From Bacteroidales bacterium (lineage in GTDB: Bacteria > Bacteroidota > Bacteroidia > Bacteroidales > UBA3824): a stretch of DNA of 10,725 nt. Under the pieces are notes generated by a model. It did no database searches and was not told the DNA's origin. It saw only the letters and a list, made by a program, of their open reading frames with translations. Position 1 is the first letter of the stretch. Each line of letters starts with the position of its first letter. Where the stretch lies: contig JAGCNK010000091.1 in the NCBI GenBank assembly GCA_017645985.1, positions 1-10,725 of the forward strand. The letters run 5' to 3'. A program made the position numbers and the translations under genes. Positions 1 to 6,416 of this stretch are shown one piece after another.

Positions 1-1533
1 AAAGGCTACCAACTCCCTAAATTCAACATCAAGGCTCTCCGCGAAAAAACTGCCAAAGAGCCCACTTGGGTGCACTTTGGTGGCGGAAACATCTTCCGTG
101 CATTTCCCGCAGCCATTCTCAACGACGCGCTCAATAGCGGCAAATACGACCGTGGCGTAATCGTGGCTGAGACCTTCGATTTTGAGGTAATTGACAAGGC
201 ATACGCTCCTTACGGCAACCTCTCGCTCTGCGTGAACCTTTGTTCCGACGGCAGCATCGAAAAGAAGGTGATAGCAAGCGTTACCGAGGCTCTCAAAGCC
301 GACCCGCAGTTCAACGATTGGAACCGCTTGGTAGAAATCTTCAAGAACCCAAGTTTGCAGATGATTTCTTTCACCATCACCGAGAAGGGTTACTCCTACA
401 ACGAGGCAGACCTCGCTCGCGGACTCAAACCTATGTTTGCTTTGGGCAAGGTAACGGCACTTTTGTTTGAACGTTATCAGGCGGGCGCATATCCATTGAC
501 AATTCAGTCGATGGACAACTGTTCGCACAATGGCGACAAAGTGAAAGCCGGCGTGTTTGCATACGCAGAACGTTGGGCGAAGGATGGTCTTGTTCCTCAG
601 GCTTTTGTGGATTATTTGAAAAACGAGAAAACCATCACATTCCCGTGGTCGATGATCGACAAGATTACACCGCGTCCGCACGAAAAGGTAAAAGAATTGT
701 TGGCTGCCGACGGTTTTGAAGATAACAATTACATCGAAACCGAAAAGCACACCTTCACCGCTCCATTTGTTAACGCAGAAGAAGTGCAATATCTTGTTAT
801 TGAGGATAATTACACCAACGGTCGTCCTCCGCTCGATTTGGGAGGCGCGCTCTACACCACTCGCGAAACCGTTGACAAGGTGGAGACTATGAAGGTAACA
901 ACCTGCCTTAATCCGCTCCACACCGCAATGGCAATCTACGGCTGTATGTTGGGCTACACGCTCATCAGTGCCGAAATGAAAGACGACGACCTCCGTGCAT
1001 TTATCCAGAAAATCGGATATATGGAGGCAATGCCGGTAGTGGTTGACCCGGGCGTTTTGAACCCCTACGAGTTTATCGGCGCAGTGCTAAACAAGCGTCT
1101 GCCCAACCCCTTTATGCCCGACGCTCCGCAACGTATTGCCACCGACACAAGTCAAAAACTCCCCATCCGCTTTGGCGAAACACTCAAAAAATACATCGCA
1201 CGCGGTCTTGATAAGAGCAACCTTGTGCTAATTCCTTTGGTTTTGGCAGGTTATGCCCGTTACCTCAAAGGCATAAAAGACGACGGAACTCCGTTTGACT
1301 GTTCACCCGACCCGATGCTCGAAGAGTTGCAGGCTATTGTGGCACCCTTGGAGATTGGCAAGCCCGATCAAGATTGGAGCGCATTGAAGAAACTTTACAG
1401 CCGCAAAGATGTCTTCGCCATCGACCTCTACGAAGCCGGCTTAGGCGAAAAAATCGAAGGTATGGTAAAGGAGCTCTTCGCAGGAAAAGGAGCAGTCCGC
1501 GCCACACTGCACAAGTATGTGGTGGCAAGATAG
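1..1533 (+). CDS. Mannitol dehydrogenase family oxidoreductase (polyol / hexuronate dehydrogenase), 5' partial
   Basis: The frame is open from base 1, so the start codon lies outside the window; 510 residues are visible and probably only a short N-terminal piece is missing. The family (COG0246: mannitol, fructuronate, tagaturonate and related dehydrogenases) interconverts a keto sugar or keto-hexuronate and the polyol or aldonate using NAD(P)(H) in the cytoplasm. The nucleotide-binding turn is GGGNIFRAF (visible residues 27-35), closer to the GEGNFLRAF style of tagaturonate reductase than to the GVGAFHRAH style of fructuronate reductase. The second-domain active-site segment is MKVTTCLNPLHT, with candidate catalytic Lys298, Asn304 and His307. 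Lys-to-Asn spacing is one residue longer than in the classical KxxxxNxxH motif. The substrate cannot be assigned from sequence; a sugar-acid or polyol catabolic role is inferred. A GTG at 70 is not the start, because conserved sequence continues upstream of it. The gene converges on the next one with 9 bp between stops. Confidence 0.88.
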   Translation, partial: KGYQLPKFNIKALREKTAKEPTWVHFGGGNIFRAFPAAILNDALNSGKYDRGVIVAETFDFEVIDKAYAPYGNLSLCVNLCSDGSIEKKVIASVTEALKADPQFNDWNRLVEIFKNPSLQMISFTITEKGYSYNEADLARGLKPMFALGKVTALLFERYQAGAYPLTIQSMDNCSHNGDKVKAGVFAYAERWAKDGLVPQAFVDYLKNEKTITFPWSMIDKITPRPHEKVKELLAADGFEDNNYIETEKHTFTAPFVNAEEVQYLVIEDNYTNGRPPLDLGGALYTTRETVDKVETMKVTTCLNPLHTAMAIYGCMLGYTLISAEMKDDDLRAFIQKIGYMEAMPVVVDPGVLNPYEFIGAVLNKRLPNPFMPDAPQRIATDTSQKLPIRFGETLKKYIARGLDKSNLVLIPLVLAGYARYLKGIKDDGTPFDCSPDPMLEELQAIVAPLEIGKPDQDWSALKKLYSRKDVFAIDLYEAGLGEKIEGMVKELFAGKGAVRATLHKYVVAR

Positions 1534-1542
1534 TATAACATT

Positions 1543-4512
1543 CTAATCCAAAACCACCTTGGCGGTGAGAATGCCGCCAAGGATGGCTTTGGTATTTATT
1601 GACTTTCTAATTTCAAAATCGGTGGCAATCTGCAGATACTTAGCCACCTTGATGCATATTGAGATACTGCCCACAAGGTTTCTGCCCTTGTTGAGTCCCG
1701 CAAGCATCTGATATGTTACCGACACGTTTTCCTCACCATCCACTTGGTTGTCTACCATCGAAACCGACGCCGACGCATAGCCTGCCGACGAATTGAACAT
1801 ATATTTGGCTGTTAGCGACGAGATAACCGCCTCGGAGTTGTAGCAACGCTTTAAACAATAGTCGTAAATTGTTGATATTTCGTGATTTTGCTTTATTGTA
1901 AGAGTTGCAGTTGCCACGTTTTGATTAATATCAATAGAGTAATTCTTTTCAGGGAAAAACTCCGAATTGTAGGTTTCTTTTCCTTGGGTAAAAATATCCT
2001 GAATCTTTAGTTTCTCTCTTATAACGGTTTCTAAACCATAGCTTTGCGCTTTTTGACGGTCGTTTTCTGTGCCGTAAAATGTGAGGCGGTTGTTTTTGGC
2101 GTAGGAATATCCGTATATCATCCAAACATTGTTGATGAACTGGTGTTTGGCATTGATTTTAAAAGCCGACGACTGCGCCAGAGTGCTGTCGCCAGAGCTG
2201 ACGAACATAAATTTGTTGTCGGCGGCAGACTTGGATGATGCCGATAAAATGATATTTAAATATAATCTTTGCAAAAAATATCTTTTCATAAAACGGCTTT
2301 CATGGTTTTGTACACCGTGCCATACAGCGTTGATATTATAACGAGATGATATGGTGTTGATATATTCTCCTGTGTGGATATAGTATTTCACATAGTCGGC
2401 GTCGGTTTTGTAAAACGCCTTTTCAAACTCGTTGAGTTCCTGTTCGCCGTTTTGGTTGTAGTCGTTCCACACATAGTAGCCGTTGCCCGCCGATGTTTTG
2501 AGAAATGTGTAGCCCGCTTTTTCCATTATTCCAGTTTCGCTCTCGATATGCGAGTCGATTTTGAGCTGGTGATTCCATAGTTGAAGCGTTGCTTTCGTTC
2601 TGCCTGTCAAAGAGTTTGATTTATTGTAAGATACGCTGTCGATGGTTTGCCTGATATTTTTTAGAATTTCAATACCCGATAATTTGAGCACGTCGGAAGA
2701 ATGAATATCGTATTCGGCTGATATAGAATGTGTTGTACTCTGGACATCCGACGTGTAAACATCCTCGAAATATGTTTGTCGGCGTAGTGCTGTCAGTCTG
2801 AACTGCGAGTTTTCTTTGGCTATTCCAGAATAAATCTTTCCCTCCTGGTAGTTGAGGTCAGCTGAATCTGATAGATGATTGTAACTACCTGATTTAATGT
2901 TGTATGATGCGCCTGATATGAAGTGATTTTTCAACCATTCGGCATAATATCCTGCGGTGATTCGGCGGTTGTTTTCGTCTGTATTTTCAGAGAAACGGCA
3001 GTCGGTGTCTAATCCCGACCTGAACGTTTTTTTTGTGTAATAAATATATAAGGTGTTGCCCGCGCCCCTGAAAACATTTTCAATATCAGCCAAAACGGTT
3101 GACACTCCGCACGACAATCCCGAGTCGGCTTTGCTGGCAAAATCCAGTTGAAGAAACTGCTCCTGATTGAACTGAGTGTATTGTGGAATGTTCCAGAGCC
3201 GTTGAAAATTGCTGCTCTTGTTGCTTTGCAGCGATGCAAACCGCTTGCTCGAAAACTTGTAATTTGCCTTTGCAAAAGTGTTTCGCAGGGTGTCGGCGTT
3301 TCTGAACCTTCGGAAAAAAGTGTAACTTCCGGCGTAGGTGTCGTTGTAATATCCATTGGGCAAAAAACGGTTTTCGATGTTTTTCAGCAGCACTGTCTCG
3401 GTAGAAAAGTATGTCAGGCTGTCGGGCTGAGTGCGTGTAACGAGGGCTATGTACTGCTTGTTTTTGGGCGGCGATAGGTTCGCCGCCGCTGTGTCGCTGT
3501 CGTCGGCATCATCGTCGGGCATCTTGTCGTATTCGGCTATGTAGTGAACGGTGGCTTTGGTAGCACCCTTTTTCACACCCGCCGCCACGTGATGAAACGC
3601 GCTGTTGTATAGCGAATTGCTGTATTCAAAATCTACCGTTATGAGCGACTGGGCGGTTATCTGGTTTTTGGGCGTGAAGGTGATAGAGCCGGAGTTGTAG
3701 TCGATGGTGTAGTCGTTGTCGCTGCCGGGAGTTAGCTTTTGACCGTTGAGCCATACTGTCTCGGTGTGTGTCAGCACTATTATCGGCTCTCCGTTGTCGG
3801 ATGTGAGGTAGTACGGACCTTGCGAGTTTTCTGTGCCGTTGATTTGCTGACGGCGGTAACGTCCTTTGAGCGAGGCTGTTGCCATCTGCACATACACCGA
3901 GTCGCTTTTTCCTTTCTTGATAGGAGAGGAGGTGGTAAACTCAAATCCTTTTATTTTTTTATTATAATTTATAAAATCAGTACCATTTTGATTTAAAAAT
4001 ATATCACCTGCTGAGAATTTTGAACCGCCTTTGCTCACCGAAATCTGTGCACTGCTGAGTTCCGAAATCTGCCGTGTGGTGCCGTCGTCGTCAACTGGCA
4101 TATCTGAATCCAATATGGACACATCCACTGTGAACCCTCCGCCAATAGGTCCGGATATTTGCAGGTCGGTCTGTGTGGATTGCGACAGGTTTTTGTTGTT
4201 GCCGTTGGCGAGTGATTTCTGCATGTAGCCGTGCTTTTCAAGACTGTCGGCAGGCATCTCACGCTCTTTTTCGGGCTGGTCTAACCCGAGTAGCGCACGC
4301 ACAGGCTGCGACGGTTCGAGCCTCTCCACAATTACGCTGTCGTTATAGATGTAGTGCGGTTGCGCAATTGATTTAATTATGCTCAAAAGTGAGTCGGAAA
4401 CGCTTCCGTCTGAAATAATTTTTGTATAACTTTGTGGCGTGGCGGTTGTGTCCTGGGCACACACATTTGATACGCTCAGCATAAATGCCGCCGTGCATAA
4501 TACTTTCAACAT
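1543..4512 (-). CDS. Large exported beta-rich protein, conserved Bacteroidota family of unknown function (probably outer membrane)
   Basis: From ATG at 4512 the product has 989 residues. It starts with a Sec signal peptide (residues 1-19, cleavage near VCA|Q). Recognisable segments follow: a GxIGxxxxVxxxxxDxxxPxxxxGTTxQ-like stretch (about 121-150); GDIFLNQNGTDFINYNKKIKG (about 169-189, the short-barrel or plug-like motif also seen in SprA-type proteins); VWLNGQKL followed by DYTIDYNSGSITFTP (about 253-281); then several hundred residues of alternating aromatic/polar beta-strand-like sequence. Near residue 684 is an EF-hand-like loop (DYNQNGEQELNE). I recognise this architecture as a widespread Bacteroidota hypothetical protein, usually unnamed; no function is established to my knowledge. 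Outer-membrane location is inferred from signal peptide, size and strand pattern. A TTG 27 bases upstream (4539) would add MKRSLLIGL but overlaps the divergent gene; ATG is preferred. AT-rich patches (e.g. 3945-3975) sit within otherwise intact coding sequence. Confidence 0.85.
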   Translation of the reverse strand: MLKVLCTAAFMLSVSNVCAQDTTATPQSYTKIISDGSVSDSLLSIIKSIAQPHYIYNDSVIVERLEPSQPVRALLGLDQPEKEREMPADSLEKHGYMQKSLANGNNKNLSQSTQTDLQISGPIGGGFTVDVSILDSDMPVDDDGTTRQISELSSAQISVSKGGSKFSAGDIFLNQNGTDFINYNKKIKGFEFTTSSPIKKGKSDSVYVQMATASLKGRYRRQQINGTENSQGPYYLTSDNGEPIIVLTHTETVWLNGQKLTPGSDNDYTIDYNSGSITFTPKNQITAQSLITVDFEYSNSLYNSAFHHVAAGVKKGATKATVHYIAEYDKMPDDDADDSDTAAANLSPPKNKQYIALVTRTQPDSLTYFSTETVLLKNIENRFLPNGYYNDTYAGSYTFFRRFRNADTLRNTFAKANYKFSSKRFASLQSNKSSNFQRLWNIPQYTQFNQEQFLQLDFASKADSGLSCGVSTVLADIENVFRGAGNTLYIYYTKKTFRSGLDTDCRFSENTDENNRRITAGYYAEWLKNHFISGASYNIKSGSYNHLSDSADLNYQEGKIYSGIAKENSQFRLTALRRQTYFEDVYTSDVQSTTHSISAEYDIHSSDVLKLSGIEILKNIRQTIDSVSYNKSNSLTGRTKATLQLWNHQLKIDSHIESETGIMEKAGYTFLKTSAGNGYYVWNDYNQNGEQELNEFEKAFYKTDADYVKYYIHTGEYINTISSRYNINAVWHGVQNHESRFMKRYFLQRLYLNIILSASSKSAADNKFMFVSSGDSTLAQSSAFKINAKHQFINNVWMIYGYSYAKNNRLTFYGTENDRQKAQSYGLETVIREKLKIQDIFTQGKETYNSEFFPEKNYSIDINQNVATATLTIKQNHEISTIYDYCLKRCYNSEAVISSLTAKYMFNSSAGYASASVSMVDNQVDGEENVSVTYQMLAGLNKGRNLVGSISICIKVAKYLQIATDFEIRKSINTKAILGGILTAKVVLD
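1557..1582. terminator. Hairpin at the convergent gene junction, possible terminator
   Basis: A perfect 9-bp inverted repeat, CCTTGGCGG (1557-1565) and CCGCCAAGG (1574-1582), is separated by an 8-base loop. It begins 24 bases after the stop of the dehydrogenase gene and lies inside the last codons of the opposing gene. The stem is GC-rich, but no T-run follows it on the plus strand, so it is not a classical intrinsic terminator. It could slow or end transcription of the dehydrogenase mRNA, or be only a coding coincidence (the opposing strand reads ILGGILTAK here). Confidence 0.35.
2428..2463 (-). other. EF-hand/dockerin-like calcium loop in the large envelope protein
   Basis: Twelve codons encode DYNQNGEQELNE, with acidic or amide side chains at loop positions 1, 3 and 5, Gly at 6 and Glu at 12, the layout of a calcium-binding EF-hand loop (residues 684-695). 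It lies in the segment VWNDYNQNGEQELNEFEKAF, whose form is conserved in related Bacteroidota proteins as I know them. Position 8, usually Ile/Leu/Val in EF-hands, is Gln here, so the loop resembles isolated DxNxNG calcium loops more than a full helix-loop-helix. Metal binding is inferred only. Confidence 0.5.
4427..4434 (+). promoter_or_regulatory. Candidate -7 box (TAACTTTG) for the DUF2461 gene
   Basis: TAACTTTG matches the Bacteroidota -7 consensus TAnnTTTG. It lies inside the opposing gene, 93 bases before the DUF2461 start, giving a leader of roughly 85 nt. No TTTG -33 box is visible at the usual spacing, and a chance match is possible. Confidence 0.3.
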
Positions 4513-4526
4513 CAACCCTATAAGCA

Positions 4527-5177
4527 ATGAACGTTTCAAGAGTTTTAGATTTTTTGAGCCAGTTAAAATGCAACAACAACCGCGACTGGTTTGCTGCGCA
4601 CAAAGATACTTATTTGCAGATAAACAAAGAAACGGCAGAGTTTGCCGACAATATGATTCTTAACATTTCGCAGTTTGACCCTATGGGCAACCTCACCGCC
4701 AAGGACTGCACTTACAGAATATACCGCGACACCAGGTTCTCGGCCGACAAGTCTCCGTTCAAGACCCACATAGGCGTGTATGTGTGCCGTGGAGGCAAAA
4801 ACAGCGAACTGGCTGGATACTATATACATTTTGAGCCCGGCAACTGTATGGTGGCTGGCGGAGTGTGGTGTCCGCAAAAGGAGAATCTTGAATATATCCG
4901 CCGCTTTATCTACAACGATCCGCAGTCGTATCTCAGCATCCTAAACCATAAGGATTTCAAGGGCAACTTCCAACTTATGGACGACAAGCTGAAGACTGCG
5001 CCCAAGGGCTATCCAAAGGATTTTGAGCATATCGACCTGATTCGTTACAAATCGTTTGTGCCATTTAAGAATTTTTCCGACGAAGATTTCTGTGCCGATG
5101 ATTTTGAAGACAACATTACAAGGCATTTAAAAATGATGCAGCCGTATAATGCATATTTGAATGAGATAATAGAATAA
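4527..5177 (+). CDS. DUF2461 domain protein (TIGR02453 family)
   Basis: The 216-residue protein is a full-length single-domain DUF2461 member. Diagnostic segments are FLSQLKCNNNRDWFAAHK (9-26), RIYRDTRFSADKSPFKTHIG (64-83), GYYIHFEPG (97-105) and GGVW (111-114). The start at 4527 places FLxxLKxNNNRxWF at the usual distance from the N-terminus. There is no signal peptide or membrane segment, so it should be cytoplasmic. The biochemical function of the family is unknown to me, and none is proposed. The gene is head-to-head with the large envelope protein gene (14 bp between starts), and its TAA stop overlaps the T-run of the terminator used by the opposing operon. Confidence 0.9.
   Translation: MNVSRVLDFLSQLKCNNNRDWFAAHKDTYLQINKETAEFADNMILNISQFDPMGNLTAKDCTYRIYRDTRFSADKSPFKTHIGVYVCRGGKNSELAGYYIHFEPGNCMVAGGVWCPQKENLEYIRRFIYNDPQSYLSILNHKDFKGNFQLMDDKLKTAPKGYPKDFEHIDLIRYKSFVPFKNFSDEDFCADDFEDNITRHLKMMQPYNAYLNEIIE
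4601..4608 (-). promoter_or_regulatory. Candidate -7 box (TATCTTTG) for the large envelope protein gene
   Basis: Read on the minus strand the sequence is TATCTTTG, matching TAnnTTTG. It lies inside the DUF2461 coding sequence, 89 bases before the ATG at 4512. A TTTG lies further upstream on the same strand (4625-4628), but its 16-bp spacing is shorter than the usual ~19-21. This is weak evidence on its own; it is notable mainly because the start codons are so close that the promoter must lie within this gene or further upstream. Confidence 0.3.
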
Positions 5178-5211
5178 AAAATGTAGAGACGTGCCATGGC
5201 GCGTCTCTACA
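5176..5211 (-). terminator. Intrinsic terminator of the FKBP/DUF3127 operon
   Basis: On the minus strand the 30-base palindromic stem is followed at once by TTTTTT (complement of 5176-5181), the classical stem plus U-run. It starts 28 bases after the DUF3127 stop. In the plus direction the stem is followed by AATCAATAATT, so termination of the DUF2461 transcript would be weaker. Confidence 0.7.
5182..5211. repeat. 30-bp near-perfect palindrome, probable REP-like interspersed repeat
   Basis: Arms TGTAGAGACG (5182-5191) and CGTCTCTACA (5202-5211) are exact inverted copies. The centre TGCCATGGCG is itself palindromic except for one T/G wobble pair, so the entire element folds as one stem with the symmetry axis at 5196/5197. 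Palindromes of the GTAGAGACG...CGTCTCTAC type are, from memory, scattered through intergenic regions of Bacteroidota and cyanobacteria. Only one copy is in this window, so dispersal cannot be shown here. Confidence 0.6.
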
Positions 5212-5239
5212 ATCAATAATTCATTGTAAATAATTCTGA

Positions 5240-5626
5240 TTAGAACGGCAGGTCGTCGCCTTGTGCAGATGCCTGGGGCTCTTCAACAGGACCAGCGGGC
5301 TGACCGGCAGGTTGTGTTGCAGGTTGCTGACCGGTGGGCTGTGCGTTGTTAGCTCCGATACGTTCTATTTTCCAGGCGTTGAGGGTGTTGTACCATTTGC
5401 CCTGATATTCGCGGCCGCGGATATCGAACGATACTTTGATGTTTTCGCCTATTTGATACTGGTCGAGCTGTACTCTGTCGCCATATACGTTGAATACGGC
5501 GCTCTGAGGATACTGTCCAGGAATTTCGATAACAAAATCTTGCGAAGTCCAGTTGGTGCCGTTGGCAGATACTCCGCTGCGGCGTTCCAAAAGGTGGGTA
5601 AGTTTGCCTTCTACTTCTAATGCCAT
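5240..5626 (-). CDS. DUF3127 protein with SSB-like OB-fold body and acidic DDLPF tip
   Basis: The 128-residue product is MALEVEGKLTHLLERRSGVS... at the N-terminus, typical of DUF3127, a Bacteroidota family. Residues 1 to about 90 are predicted beta-rich and OB-fold-like (VEGKLTHLL, WTSQDFVIEI, VFNVYGDR, GENIKVSFDIRGREY, NTLNAWKIERI). Residues ~92-122 form a low-complexity Q/P/A/G linker, and the protein ends GDDLPF. Body, flexible linker and acidic tip ending in Pro-Phe is the layout of bacterial single-stranded DNA-binding protein, whose C-terminal DDxPF recruits repair and replication proteins. DNA binding and partner recruitment are inferences. It is the last gene of the operon, 29 bp after the FKBP lipoprotein gene, and is followed by a strong terminator. 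Cytoplasmic; no signal peptide. Confidence 0.88.
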   Translation of the reverse strand: MALEVEGKLTHLLERRSGVSANGTNWTSQDFVIEIPGQYPQSAVFNVYGDRVQLDQYQIGENIKVSFDIRGREYQGKWYNTLNAWKIERIGANNAQPTGQQPATQPAGQPAGPVEEPQASAQGDDLPF

Positions 5627-5655
5627 TTGAGTATGTGTTTTATAGGTTTATAAAA

Positions 5656-6390
5656 TTATTTTTTCTTGTTGTCCTTATTCTCTTCGGCTTCGGGATGGAT
5701 AATCTGAACGAGCTCCATTTCGAAGATCAACAGGCTGTTGGGTTCGATAACGCCGTTGTCCATCTGTCCGTATCCGAGGTCGGGGTGAATCCAAACCTGA
5801 ACTTTTTCGCCGAGCGACATGAGTTTGAGCATCTCTGTCCAGCCTTTGATAACGCCGCCAACAGTGAATCTTGCGGGCTGGTTGCCTCTGAGGTCGGTGC
5901 CGTCAAACTGCTGACCGTTGAGGAATGTGCCACGGTAGAGGCATTCTACCTCGTCTTCGTCGGTGGGGAACTCTTTGCCGTCGCCAGGTTTGAGTATTTT
6001 GTACTGAAGTCCGCTCTCGGTGGTGATTACGCCCTCTTTGGTTTTGTTTTCGGCGAGGAATTTCTCAGCCTCGGGAAGGTTGTTGGCGTATTTTTCCTGC
6101 TGACGTTTCTCAAAGTAAGAGCGAAGGTACGTGTTGGCCTGCTGGGGAGTGAATCCGAAGTTTGCAGTGTCCTGGTCGATGGCTTTCTTTACACCAGCCA
6201 TAAACGACTGCAGGTTGATGTCGGAGAAGTCTGTAGCCAGTTGGCTGCCGAACGAAAGTCCCAAAACGTAGCTAGCCGAGTCGAGACCGTTTCCGAGTTT
6301 TACATTTGTATTGATACTGTTCTGAGTGCAAGATACCGCACCAGTGAGCATTACGGCTACAGCCGCAATCTTGATAATTTGTTTTTTCAT
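5656..6390 (-). CDS. FKBP-type peptidyl-prolyl cis-trans isomerase, lipoprotein, intact active pocket
   Basis: The product has 244 residues. A lipoprotein signal peptide ends in GAVSC (Cys21), so it is probably anchored on the periplasmic side of a membrane. Residues ~30-115 are the helical FKBP N-terminal dimerisation-type domain of Mip/FkpA proteins; residues ~122-231 are the FKBP catalytic domain. Pocket positions corresponding to FKBP12 Tyr26, Phe36, Asp37, Phe46, Val55, Ile56, Trp59, Tyr82 and Phe99 are all retained (Y152, F162, D163, F175, V180, I181, W184, Y207, F223). The expected role is prolyl isomerisation and chaperone action during folding of envelope proteins. A short Lys-rich tail (NKDNKKK) ends the protein. 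It lies third in the operon, 26 bp after the FKBP paralogue and 29 bp before the DUF3127 gene. Confidence 0.93.
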   Translation of the reverse strand: MKKQIIKIAAVAVMLTGAVSCTQNSINTNVKLGNGLDSASYVLGLSFGSQLATDFSDINLQSFMAGVKKAIDQDTANFGFTPQQANTYLRSYFEKRQQEKYANNLPEAEKFLAENKTKEGVITTESGLQYKILKPGDGKEFPTDEDEVECLYRGTFLNGQQFDGTDLRGNQPARFTVGGVIKGWTEMLKLMSLGEKVQVWIHPDLGYGQMDNGVIEPNSLLIFEMELVQIIHPEAEENKDNKKK

Positions 6391-6416
6391 CTCTTTATTT
6401 ATATGTGTCTGTATTA

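Noticed and set aside
70..72. GTG at 70 as start of the dehydrogenase
   Set aside because: It falls within the conserved WVHFGGGN segment; the frame stays open to base 1 and carries family-like sequence, so the gene is truncated by the window edge.
4513..4539. TTG start at 4539 for the large envelope protein
   Set aside because: It would overlap the divergent DUF2461 gene by 13 bp and use a rare start; ATG 4512 still leaves a complete signal peptide. It is not excluded.
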